A stretch of 64,000 nt of DNA from Chloroflexi bacterium 54-19 (lineage in GTDB: Bacteria > Chloroflexota > Chloroflexia > Chloroheliales > Chloroheliaceae): contig MKTJ01000032.1 in NCBI GenBank assembly GCA_001898225.1, positions 1-64,000 of the forward strand. The letters run 5' to 3'. Position numbers and translations under genes: made by a program. Shown in pieces: positions 56,502-64,000 of the stretch (positions are counted from its first letter, which is position 1; every line of letters starts with the position of its first letter). The notes beneath the pieces are model-generated. The model was given only the letters and a program-made list of their open reading frames with translations, made no database searches and had not been told where the DNA came from.

Positions 56502-59030
56502 ATGTACGTATTTGATGAAAAAGTCGGCCGCCGCAAATTCCTCAAGATGGCCGGGGCGACAACGGTTATAACCGGGGCGGGTATTGCCGGGGCGGCCGGG
56601 GCAAGCATCGCCGAAGGGGCTTCTGAGCATCCGATAGCCGCTAATACTACGGGCGCAGCTGCCTGGGGCCGTGAGGCCGGCCAGTGGATACCTTCCTGCT
56701 GCAACATGTGCGGCGGGCAATCGGGGATCCTGGCTCACGTGGTTAACGGTGTGGTCGAAAAAATTGAACCGAATAACTGGAATCCGAATAACTATTCCAA
56801 CATTTCGACCGATTTCTTTGACGGCTATACCCAGGAATACGGCTGCGCCGAAGGTGGAGCGCTCTGCCCAAAAGGCAACGCCGGGATTATGCAGTTGTAC
56901 GACCCGGACCGCCTCAAAAAACCGCTCAAGCGGACCAACCCGGACCGCTCCGTTGGGGCTGACCCCAAGTTGCAGGAAATAAGCTGGGACCAGGCCCTGG
57001 ACGAAATTGCCGCCAAAATGAAAACTTTAAGGGACGCCGGGGAAGCTCATAAGCTGGTCTGGTTGAGCGAGGACGCCTCCTTTACCGATTTGCAGGACGA
57101 TTTCTGCAAGCTTTACGGCACCCCTAACTTCTCAATGCACTCCAATCTCTGCGACGTGGCCCGCAAGGCTTCGTTTACCGCTGTAATGGGAGAGGACCGG
57201 CCCATCGCCGACTTTATCCAGTCCAAGTACATCATGTTATGGGGCTGGAACCCGACCAGCGCCATTAAGTGGGTTTATCTTCCCCGCATTTTAACCAGGG
57301 CGATTGAGCGTGGAGCCCGCCTGGTGGTAATTGACCCTTACCTGTCGGATACAGCCGTCAAAGGCCAGGAATGGGTTCCCATCCGGCCGGGTACGGACGG
57401 GGCGTTGGCCCTGGCTATGGGTAACGTCATTATCCGGGACAACCTCTACGACAAGGATTTCGTGTCCAAATGGGTTGTCGGGTTCAAAGAATACTCCGAC
57501 TATGTCAAGGATAAAACTCCCCAGTGGGCCGAACAGATTACCGGCGTCCCGGCCAAAACGATTGAACGGCTGGCTCACGAGGTAGCTACTATTAAACCGG
57601 CCTGTATTGACGCCTGGAGCGGGCCGGGCCAGCATTCCAACGGGGTCCAGGGCGGCCGGGCTATTGCGATCCTGGGAGCCCTGATCGGCGGTTACGACAG
57701 ACCTGGCACCATGATGATCGTGGATAAACGGGGCGGCAGCCATATCGCGGTGGACCCGGACGACACCGGCGCTAAAGGCTTTAAACAGGTGCGGGCCGAC
57801 GACCTTAGCAAATATCCCATGGGCCATAAGTCCGGCGTCTACACCCAGTTGTTTGCCAACCTGGCCGAAGGCAAAGGGCCTTACCAGCCTAAAATGCTGG
57901 TCTGCAATTACCAGAACCCGATGATGTCGGTGCCGGGCAGCCAGACCGTGGCTAAAGGGCTGGCGAAGCTTGAGACGGTAGTGGTAATAGACACCATGCT
58001 AAGCGAGACGGCCATGATGGCAGACTATGTCCTGCCCGGCACCAACTACCTGGAGCGCTACGACCTCAACAGCCACTGGGTAACGTGGTCGGTCCTGGGT
58101 CTGCGCCAGCCGGTGGTAAAACCGCTGTTCGGCCAGCCCGCCGAGTACGAGGCCATTACGGCCCTGGGCCGCCGCCTTGATTTGAAGGACAAATCCGGCA
58201 AGCAGTTCTTTATGGTCGGGCCGCTTTCCGGCAAACCCATCGAGAGCCTGACCGAGTGGTACGAAGATTACCTTTCAAATGAACTGAAGAAAGGCGCTCC
58301 CGGCATCACCCTGCAAGAACTCAAAGCTTTGCCTGGGGCCGTTTGGATCGACAAGAAAGGAACTACCTACCAGAAATATGCGAATGCCCTCTCGGCTGAC
58401 GCCCTCAAAACCGCCTGGTACGACGGCGACCCCCAGGCCGAAGGCACCGTAATCTATAACAAGGATAAGAGCCAGGGCGGCACCAAAATCGGGGTGGTAG
58501 TGGACGGCAAGCCGGTCGTTGGTTTCAAAACCAGGACCGGTAAGATCGAACTGTACGCCAAGTGGATGGTGGACAAAAAGGACGCCAACGGCAATCCGCT
58601 CAACCCCTTACCGGCCTACACGCCGCGCGACTGGCAGCCCACGGCGGATTTCCCGCTCTATTTGATCAACTGGAAGGAAGCCAGCCACACCCACACCCGG
58701 ACCCAGAACAACGCCTGGCTGTTAGAGATTAAACCCGCTAACCCGTTAATTATCCACCCGGATACGGCCGCCAAATACGGGGTGGCAGACGGACAGGAAG
58801 TCACGGTAGAATCTCCTTACGGCAAGGTTACGGCTAAAATTAAAACTTCCAAACGCATGCACCGGGAAGTGGTAGGTTTGCAGCACGGCTTCGGTCATAC
58901 CGCCCTGGGGCGGAACGCCAAGGGACGCGGCACCTCTGACGCACCCTTACGCCCGGCCAAATCCGATCCCTTATCAGGGATGGCTCTACATAAGGAGGCT
59001 TGCGTACGGATTGTCGCCAATAAGGTCTAG
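56502..59030 (+). CDS. Molybdopterin oxidoreductase catalytic subunit (A subunit), DMSO-reductase superfamily
   Basis: The protein has 842 residues. A Tat signal (GRRKFLKMAG, 9-18) comes first. The N-terminal Fe-S motif is Cys67-x2-Cys70-x3-Ser74 then Cys122 (LCPKG), so the usual third Cys is Ser. The Mo-ligand Cys is probably C217 (HSNLCDVARK). Pterin-binding stretches include WGWNPTSA, NYQNPMMSVPG and TLSETAMMADYVLPGTNYLER-like segments, and a C-terminal molydop-binding barrel begins LYLINWKEASHTHTRTQNNAWLLEI. Size and Cys ligand fit the ArrA/ArxA/PsrA/TtrA group; the arsenic island makes arsenate reductase or ArxA-type arsenite oxidase attractive. No Rieske subunit is present, so it is not AioA. 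Substrate is unproven. Confidence 0.9.
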   Translation: MYVFDEKVGRRKFLKMAGATTVITGAGIAGAAGASIAEGASEHPIAANTTGAAAWGREAGQWIPSCCNMCGGQSGILAHVVNGVVEKIEPNNWNPNNYSNISTDFFDGYTQEYGCAEGGALCPKGNAGIMQLYDPDRLKKPLKRTNPDRSVGADPKLQEISWDQALDEIAAKMKTLRDAGEAHKLVWLSEDASFTDLQDDFCKLYGTPNFSMHSNLCDVARKASFTAVMGEDRPIADFIQSKYIMLWGWNPTSAIKWVYLPRILTRAIERGARLVVIDPYLSDTAVKGQEWVPIRPGTDGALALAMGNVIIRDNLYDKDFVSKWVVGFKEYSDYVKDKTPQWAEQITGVPAKTIERLAHEVATIKPACIDAWSGPGQHSNGVQGGRAIAILGALIGGYDRPGTMMIVDKRGGSHIAVDPDDTGAKGFKQVRADDLSKYPMGHKSGVYTQLFANLAEGKGPYQPKMLVCNYQNPMMSVPGSQTVAKGLAKLETVVVIDTMLSETAMMADYVLPGTNYLERYDLNSHWVTWSVLGLRQPVVKPLFGQPAEYEAITALGRRLDLKDKSGKQFFMVGPLSGKPIESLTEWYEDYLSNELKKGAPGITLQELKALPGAVWIDKKGTTYQKYANALSADALKTAWYDGDPQAEGTVIYNKDKSQGGTKIGVVVDGKPVVGFKTRTGKIELYAKWMVDKKDANGNPLNPLPAYTPRDWQPTADFPLYLINWKEASHTHTRTQNNAWLLEIKPANPLIIHPDTAAKYGVADGQEVTVESPYGKVTAKIKTSKRMHREVVGLQHGFGHTALGRNAKGRGTSDAPLRPAKSDPLSGMALHKEACVRIVANKV

Positions 59031-59103
59031 GTGAAAGACATGAGAAGAAATTGAGAGAGAGAGGCAGTTCTACTATGTAATAAACCCTGCTCAATGTGTC
59101 TAC

Positions 59104-59119
59104 CTTTCTTTCTTTCTTT
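59104..59119. repeat. (CTTT)4 simple repeat
   Basis: Four exact CTTT units in the 272-bp gap before moeA, which holds no gene. Confidence 0.8.
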
Positions 59120-59302
59120 TGCTTCTATCTATTGCTTTTGGTTTACAAAGCTTTTGCCCCCCAGACATCAAAAGTGTTGACCGAGGCAAAAGTTTTGTAC
59201 CTGCTTAAAGGCCACCTTGAATTGAAGATAAAGGGAACTATCTTTAACTAATTCCAGTTCCAGGTCTGCTTTTAATTTCTTTACTACGAGGATTATGACC
59301 CT

Positions 59303-60721
59303 ATGCAATACTTATCGGTGGATGAAGCCTTTAACCTTATCCTGGCCGGCTTGCGTCCCTTAACTGCTGAACCGGTGGCTCTGGAAGCGGCGCCTGGCCG
59401 GGTGCTGGCTGAGGACGTACGAAGCCCACTGAATATACCTCCTTTCGCTAATTCAGCCATGGATGGTTACGCGGTCAGGGCCGTTGACACCACCGGGGCC
59501 GCCCACGACCAACCTGCCCGGTTGCGCGTGGTTGGGGAAGTCGCCGCCGGGCAGGTCTGCCCCATGGTATTAGAGCCAGGCCAGGCCATCCGGATCATGA
59601 CCGGGGCCATGCTGCCGCGAGGCGCGGACGCCGTGGTAAGATTTGAGGATACTAGCGAAGGGCTTTACGGTCGCGGGCCTACTTTCTCCGGTTCTACAAC
59701 TACTTTTACTACTACCATTACTGCTGCCGCTGATAGTGGGACCGGCACTGGTCCCACAGCTTCAACCAGACCGGAAGAAGTAAGAGTCTATGTCCCGGCC
59801 AAGCCCGGGCTGAACGTGCGGGCCGAAGGCGAAGATATAACCGCCGACCGGTTGGTCCTGGAGGCGGGAACCCGTTTGACCCCCGGCCACCTGGGGCTGC
59901 TGGCTGCTATGGGGTTTACCACCGTTAAATGCGCCCGCCGTCCCCGCGTGGCGATTCTGGCGACCGGCAGCGAACTTATTGAACCAGGTCTGCCGCTTTC
60001 GCCTGGTAAAATCTATAACAGCAACAACCCGATGTTAGCCGCCCTGGTTAACTCTTGTGGAGCGGAGGCGGTTATCCTGGGAGCGGCCGGTGACGACTGG
60101 GAAACCATCCAGGGCAAGCTGGCCGAGGGGCTGGCCCAGGGTGTGGATTTGTTTCTTACCAGTGGCGGGGTATCGGTAGGCGATTACGACCTGGTGAAGC
60201 AGGTGCTGCAGGCGGAGGGCCGACTGGAAATGTGGCAGGTGCGGATGCGCCCCGGCAAACCGCTGGCTTTCGGCCACCTGGGCGAGGTGCCGCTCCTGGG
60301 CCTACCGGGCAATCCGCTGGCGGCCCTGGTCAGCTTTGAGCTTTTCGGCTGTCCGGCCCTCTTAAAAATTCAGGGTCTTTCCCTGCCCCAGGTCCGTGAA
60401 CCGGTTGAAGCGGTACTGGCCGAACCGGTCAGTAATCACAGCGGCCGGCGTAATTTCCTGCGTGGGAAAGTGGGACTGCAGGGCCCCACCCTGTATGTCT
60501 GGCCGTCCGTCTCTCAAAAGGCAGGCCAATTAGCCTCGCTTATCGAAAGCAATTGTTTGATAGTGGCCCATGAAGAGCGCAGCTACTATGCTCCTGGCGA
60601 ACGAATTGAGATAATACCGCTTTACGGCCTGGAAACTGACCTCTCAAATTTTGGTAAAATAAATAAAGGTGACGACCACCACCATTCACCCGCATCTGAG
60701 CTTTCACTCAGGGCAGTTTAA
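59303..60721 (+). CDS. moeA: Molybdopterin molybdenumtransferase MoeA, with a low-complexity insert
   Basis: The protein has 472 residues. MoeA landmarks are NSAMDGYAVRA near 50, GQAIRIMTGAMLPRGADAVV near 95, ILATGSELIEPG near 217, SGGVSVGDYDLVK near 292, and RPGKPLAFGH followed by LPGNPLAALVSF near 314. It inserts molybdenum into adenylated molybdopterin to give Mo cofactor. An extra Ser/Thr-rich segment near 125-155, encoded by simple repeats, interrupts domain III. A His-rich tail (GDDHHHSPASE) ends it. It follows the molybdopterin oxidoreductase by 272 bp and probably supports its maturation. Confidence 0.92.
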   Translation: MQYLSVDEAFNLILAGLRPLTAEPVALEAAPGRVLAEDVRSPLNIPPFANSAMDGYAVRAVDTTGAAHDQPARLRVVGEVAAGQVCPMVLEPGQAIRIMTGAMLPRGADAVVRFEDTSEGLYGRGPTFSGSTTTFTTTITAAADSGTGTGPTASTRPEEVRVYVPAKPGLNVRAEGEDITADRLVLEAGTRLTPGHLGLLAAMGFTTVKCARRPRVAILATGSELIEPGLPLSPGKIYNSNNPMLAALVNSCGAEAVILGAAGDDWETIQGKLAEGLAQGVDLFLTSGGVSVGDYDLVKQVLQAEGRLEMWQVRMRPGKPLAFGHLGEVPLLGLPGNPLAALVSFELFGCPALLKIQGLSLPQVREPVEAVLAEPVSNHSGRRNFLRGKVGLQGPTLYVWPSVSQKAGQLASLIESNCLIVAHEERSYYAPGERIEIIPLYGLETDLSNFGKINKGDDHHHSPASELSLRAV

Positions 60722-60838
60722 TAGTAGATTTCCTTCAATAAAAACTGCTAACTAAACTGCGTCAGTCCACCTGGAAGAGGGGACATTACGCCGCTCCCAG
60801 GAAGGGCAAAAGCCAGAGAAAAAGAAAAGGAGTCTAGC

Positions 60839-61159
60839 ATGAGCGATTTGCCAGGACCGTACCAGCAGTTCAAGAAAGATTACCCGGAGCTATGGCAAGC
60901 CTACGACCGCATAGGGGCGGCGGCGGCTGAAGCCGGGCCGCTTGAGGCCAAAGTCCGGGAACTGATCAGGCTGGGAATGGCCGCCGCCAACAAGTCTGAA
61001 ACGGCGGTACACTCGCACACCCACCGGGCCCTTGAAGCGGGAGCCACCCAGGCTGAAATCGAGCATGCGGTATTGTTAGGAATTACCACCCTGGGCTTTC
61101 CGAACATGATGATGGCCCTGACCTGGTGCCGGGCGGCCATAGCTGCGCACAAAAAGTAA
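60839..61159 (+). CDS. Carboxymuconolactone-decarboxylase-family protein without CxxC
   Basis: The protein has 106 residues with the CMD/AhpD helical core (LPGPYQQFKKDYPELWQAYDRIGAAAAEAG; LEAKVRELIRLGMAAANKSETAVHSHTHRALEAGATQAEIEHAVLLG). AhpD peroxidases have CxxC in the HxxxA helix; here the position is His/Ser-rich (VHSHTH) and the only Cys is near the end, so peroxidase activity is doubtful. AAAGGAG supports the start. It sits between moeA and a flavin reductase; its partner reaction is unknown. Confidence 0.88.
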   Translation: MSDLPGPYQQFKKDYPELWQAYDRIGAAAAEAGPLEAKVRELIRLGMAAANKSETAVHSHTHRALEAGATQAEIEHAVLLGITTLGFPNMMMALTWCRAAIAAHKK

Positions 61160-61303
61160 AACTGTAAACCCAAATGAGTTAAACTGGTCTGGCCGGTTGG
61201 GTAATTTGTTAGGGGAAGTAAAGTAAAGTAAAGCAGGTTCTTTCAGGTCTGTTTGCAGGCTTAATATTGTCGAAGAAAAAAAGAAAAAGAAGATAATCCT
61301 TTT

Positions 61304-61780
61304 ATGGACGAAACTGCGAAAAAAAAGATACTACGCCACTTCACCTACGGCCTGTACGCAATTACAGTAGCGGAGGGTGGCTCTTACAATGCTTTCACCG
61401 CCAACTGGCTGTCCCAAACCTCCTTTGAACCTCCCATGGTGATGCTTTCGGTTGAAAATGACAGCCATTCCCTACCTATAATCAGGCGTACAAAAGTGTT
61501 TGTAGTCAATATATTAGCCAGTGGACAACGGGAATTGGCCGGGCAACTCGGCCGCTCCTATTTGCGCAACCCCCAAAAATTAGAGGGCGTCAATTACACC
61601 CTGGGAGCCGGTGGTTGCCCGATTCTTGAAGATGCGCTTGGCTGGTTGGAATGCCGGGTTACGGCCGAGGTGGGTGCCGGGGACTCTACGGTATTCATAG
61701 CTGAAATTGTAGAGGCAGGTGAACTGCGTGAGGGAGTGCCTTTAACCATGAAAGAAGCCGGTTTTCGCCATAGCGGTTAA
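61304..61780 (+). CDS. Flavin reductase-like FMN-binding split-barrel protein
   Basis: The protein has 158 residues. It matches flavin reductase domains: RHFTYGLYAITVAEGGSYNAFTANWLSQTSFEPPMVMLSVENDSHSLPIIRR read across its first half, then FVVNILASGQRELAGQLG and LGWLECRVTAEVGAGDSTVFIAEIVEAG. Such proteins supply reduced FMN or bind flavin for small oxidoreductases. It is the last gene on the plus strand before a converging pstS, with a bidirectional terminator between them. Confidence 0.9.
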   Translation: MDETAKKKILRHFTYGLYAITVAEGGSYNAFTANWLSQTSFEPPMVMLSVENDSHSLPIIRRTKVFVVNILASGQRELAGQLGRSYLRNPQKLEGVNYTLGAGGCPILEDALGWLECRVTAEVGAGDSTVFIAEIVEAGELREGVPLTMKEAGFRHSG

Positions 61781-61971
61781 GGTGGTAGTGGGCACGGTGG
61801 CTAACAGGCATATTCGAAGTAAATAGATCAGATCGATTTGGGTTCAGAAAACGAAGTAATAATTTCTACATAATAATTGAAGTTAAGCTTATCAAATTAC
61901 TTTCAAAAGGTAAAATTACCACAGCTAAAACTATAGTTAAAAGTCAATATGGCCTCAGTACCCTGATAAGA

Positions 61972-62018
61972 GGGTAAACCACCCCTGCCGGTCCCAGGCA
62001 GGCATAGGTGATTTACCC
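61972..62018. terminator. Bidirectional nested terminator
   Basis: Outer 12-bp arms GGGTAAACCACC (61972-61983) and GGTGATTTACCC (62007-62018) have one mismatch. They enclose CCTGCC/GGCAGG and are followed by TTTCTG. It separates the flavin reductase gene (plus) from pstS (minus). Confidence 0.8.
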
Positions 62019-62034
62019 TTTCTGTTTACCGAAT

Positions 62035-63318
62035 TTATTTCAGGATAGGCGCGCCCTCTGCTGTAACGAGCTTGAGTTTAGCTTCGGCCAGGCTGACCAG
62101 CGAAGCGGGTAAGGGAGCATAGTTGACCGATTTGGCGTCGGTTCCTCCTTTGTGCAAGGCGTACCACACAAAAGCCACAACCGCCTCCCCTTTGCCCTTT
62201 TCGGTGTAGTTCTTACTGAGGATTATGTAAGAGGTAGTGGTAATCGGATACGAATTATCTCCAGGCTGGTCAATCAGATTTATTTTCAGGTTATCGTCCG
62301 GTTTGGCCCCTTCGGCCGCCGCGCTCAGATTTTCCAAAGTGGGTTTTACAAACTTACCGGCCTTGTTCTTGAGGTTAGCGAAGTTCAGATTATTTTGAAT
62401 AGCGTAAGCTACCTCGTTGTAACCAAGGGTGCCTGGGGTTTGCTTGACCAGTCCGGCAACTCCATCATTACCTTGAGCCGTGGTAACGTTGATACCAGCG
62501 CCTTCCCATTTAGGCTGAGTGGCTCCGCTGGCCCCGAACAGGGTTTTAAGATCGGCATTTATGGCAGCCAGGTAGGTAGTAAAGACCTGTGAAGTACCTG
62601 AACTATCGGCCCGTACCGCAAAACTTATGTTAAGATCAGGCAGATTGACATTGGGATTGTCTGTCTTAATTTTAGGGTCGTTCCATTTGGTGATTTTGCC
62701 GGTATAAATAGCCCCAACCACCTCCGGGCTAAAGTTCAGTTCTGACACACCCGGTACGTTATAGGTAAAGACAACCCCGGCCAGCGTAACAGGAATCTGG
62801 ATAAAATCAGTGAGTTGTTTATTGGTCTTGGTAGCCTCGTCTGCGGTAATCTGGACATCCGAGGCCCCGAAATCAGTCTTATCGGTCAAAAAATCGGTGC
62901 GGCCCTGGCCGGAGCCGCCGCCAGGATAATTAACCTTGACGTTGGGAGCGACTTTGCCGAACTCGGTTTGCCAGACTTTGAGGGCGGGGTTTACCAGGGT
63001 GGAGCCGCTACCGTTCAAATTAGCATTCAAGTTGGCTCCCGTCAGACCGCCGGGAAAGACCCCATCGCTACTGTTACCGCCCGTTGAAGCGGCCGTTGTA
63101 GCTCCGGTTGCGCTGCCGGTAGCTGCGGCAGCGGTCGTGGCAGTGCCGGAGGCAGTTGTCGCCGCCCCGGTCGTCGTAGCGGCAGTGGTGGTGGTGGACT
63201 GCGTACTGGCACCGGTTGAGGTTGGCGAGGCATCTCCGCAGGCCGTTAAAACCGAAGCTGCCAGCGTCATTAAAAGGACAATCAGGCTAATCGCGCTGGT
63301 TTTCCCCTTGGTAAGCAT
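62035..63318 (-). CDS. pstS: PstS-type phosphate-binding lipoprotein
   Basis: The protein has 427 residues. A lipoprotein signal ends in LTACG (Cys near 27), and a long Thr/Ala/Gly-rich linker follows (about 30-95). The PstS fold then begins at LNGSGSTLVNPALKVWQTEF. Ligand-loop motifs are GGGSGQGRTDFL and RADSSGTSQVFTTYL, and the latter matches the phosphate-binding Ser/Gly/Thr loop. It binds phosphate outside the membrane for the Pst ABC importer. AAAGGAG nine bases before ATG 63318 supports that start. Phosphate-binding proteins that discriminate against arsenate are relevant to the arsenic genes nearby, but nothing here proves that property. Confidence 0.92.
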   Translation of the reverse strand: MLTKGKTSAISLIVLLMTLAASVLTACGDASPTSTGASTQSTTTTAATTTGAATTASGTATTAAAATGSATGATTAASTGGNSSDGVFPGGLTGANLNANLNGSGSTLVNPALKVWQTEFGKVAPNVKVNYPGGGSGQGRTDFLTDKTDFGASDVQITADEATKTNKQLTDFIQIPVTLAGVVFTYNVPGVSELNFSPEVVGAIYTGKITKWNDPKIKTDNPNVNLPDLNISFAVRADSSGTSQVFTTYLAAINADLKTLFGASGATQPKWEGAGINVTTAQGNDGVAGLVKQTPGTLGYNEVAYAIQNNLNFANLKNKAGKFVKPTLENLSAAAEGAKPDDNLKINLIDQPGDNSYPITTTSYIILSKNYTEKGKGEAVVAFVWYALHKGGTDAKSVNYAPLPASLVSLAEAKLKLVTAEGAPILK

Positions 63319-63504
63319 CAAATTGTTCTCCTTTCGCAATAGTTCTTCAACAGCAATACCCAGGTAATTTTGATTTGATCCAGGTTGCTTTACTCTGGGC
63401 GTTACGGCCGGGCTGGTAACCGCAACGCAACATCAAACCTTTCAACTGGCTTCTAACCCGGCTTCAGGCCTGGTTACCAGGTAAAACCTCTGATGATCCC
63501 CCTC

Positions 63505-64000
63505 TCAGTTGAGGACCGCTTCACCGCCTGCCACAACCTGCTTTAATTTAGCCTGGGCCAGGTTCAATATTTGTGGCGGTAAGGGAATATAGGTGTAGGT
63601 GCGAATATCTTGCTGGCCGTCCTGCAATATGTACTGGGCGAATTTTACAACTGCCTGGCCTTTAGCCCTATCAGCGTAAGTTCGGTTGAGTAGAAGATAG
63701 CTGGTGGTTACAATCGGATAAGTATTGTCGCCACCCTGGTTAAGAAGAGACAAATTGAGTTCGGTGGTATTACTGCTCACCGCACTTACAATACTTTCTT
63801 TGGTGGCTTTAACAAACTTACCGGCCCCATTCTTAAGACTGACGGTGGGCAAGCTGTACTGGACGGCATAATCCTGCTCGATATAACCAAAGCCCCCTAT
63901 CGCCAGGCTGATGTTATGAGCGACCCCGTCATTTTGCCCGGCCGCCAGCACCTCAAGGCCGGCTTTTTTCCAGTCCGGTAGTCCCGATACCCCGACGCTA
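63505..64000 (-). CDS. Second PstS-like phosphate-binding protein (C-terminal part, cut by the window)
   Basis: The frame runs off the right edge. The visible 164 residues match the last third of PstS: SGLPDWKKAGLEVLAAGQNDGVAHNI, GGFGYIEQDYAVQYSLP and LLNQGGDNTYPIVTTSYLLLNRTYAD, ending GGEAVLN. It is clearly paralogous to the complete pstS beside it (compare LIDQPGDNSYPITTTSYIILSKNY there). Upstream on this strand the Pst permease genes may follow outside the window. Confidence 0.88.
   Translation of the reverse strand, partial: SVGVSGLPDWKKAGLEVLAAGQNDGVAHNISLAIGGFGYIEQDYAVQYSLPTVSLKNGAGKFVKATKESIVSAVSSNTTELNLSLLNQGGDNTYPIVTTSYLLLNRTYADRAKGQAVVKFAQYILQDGQQDIRTYTYIPLPPQILNLAQAKLKQVVAGGEAVLN

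Noticed and set aside
56502..59030. AioA-type arsenite oxidase
   Set aside because: No Rieske partner is present, the probable Mo ligand is Cys rather than the Ala of AioA, and the partners are four-cluster Fe-S and NrfD proteins.
1..64000. CRISPR arrays, tRNA genes, insertion sequences and integrases
   Set aside because: No regularly spaced direct repeats, no T-loop/acceptor pairs and no transposase-like proteins were seen in any frame.

Overview
The window looks like one metal-handling neighbourhood of a bacterial chromosome of moderate GC. I see no tRNA, rRNA, CRISPR array, integrase or transposase. The organism is most likely a member of Chloroflexota or a similar Terrabacteria lineage. 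The hints are Thr/Ala-rich linkers behind lipoboxes, CopC/CopD expansions, DUF305, DUF2269-like and DUF302 proteins, and many intergenic simple repeats. This placement is inference, because no phylogenetic marker is present.

Layout. 1-2.1 kb: the end of a probable cupredoxin, a CCAHH membrane protein, an ECF sigma factor and a CsoR copper repressor. 2.8-8.0 kb: Lgt, a Tat-lipoprotein penicillin-binding protein and a NiCoT nickel/cobalt permease. 8.1-12.1 kb (minus strand): DUF302, a Met/Gly-rich secreted protein, a SHOCT protein and a two-component system with a Met-rich sensor loop. 12.2-17.4 kb: a textbook promoter with a CsoR-type operator ahead of a DHA2 efflux pump, then an alpha/beta hydrolase, DUF2269-like genes and a TetR regulator. 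17.8-18.9 kb: decayed remains of a CDF-like transporter and a P-type ATPase. 19-32 kb: a zinc/copper region with an SmtB/CadC regulator, CDF and ZIP transporters flanked by two members of an unrecognised paralogous family, CopC, two CopC-CopD fusions, DUF305 and an M23 peptidase. 32.2-35.4 kb: a CmtR-like regulator and a heavy-metal P-type ATPase. 36.3-50.3 kb: a large arsenic island with arsI, three arsR, an MFS pump, an ArsO-like flavoprotein, a Cys-rich miniprotein, an ArsN2-ArsN1 fusion, a Cys-rich MarR, a CopZ-like [2Fe-2S] protein, acr3, a dead arsC, arsM, a CoA-disulfide-reductase-like flavoprotein, and thioredoxin plus a DUF318 permease. 50.8-61.8 kb: a PhnD-like lipoprotein, histidine kinase and response regulator, then a Tat-exported four-cluster Fe-S protein, an NrfD membrane subunit and a molybdopterin oxidoreductase, then MoeA, a carboxymuconolactone-decarboxylase-like protein and a flavin reductase. 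62.0-64.0 kb (minus): two PstS phosphate-binding proteins, the second cut by the window edge.

How it fits together. The island holds several layers of arsenic defence: efflux (Acr3, MFS, DUF318 permease), methylation (ArsM), demethylation (ArsI) and acetylation of arsenical antibiotics (ArsN). Most arsenic promoters carry the same ATTGA-N6-TCAAT operator over a near-consensus -35 box. Three arsR genes appear to be leaderless with identical promoter-to-start geometry. The respiratory module beside the island has the X-S-R plus B-C-A architecture seen in arsenic and tetrathionate respiration. It is the best candidate for a new system: a sensor-controlled extracytoplasmic arsenic (or sulfur oxyanion) oxidoreductase. 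The only cytoplasmic arsenate reductase in the window is a pseudogene with several independent lesions.
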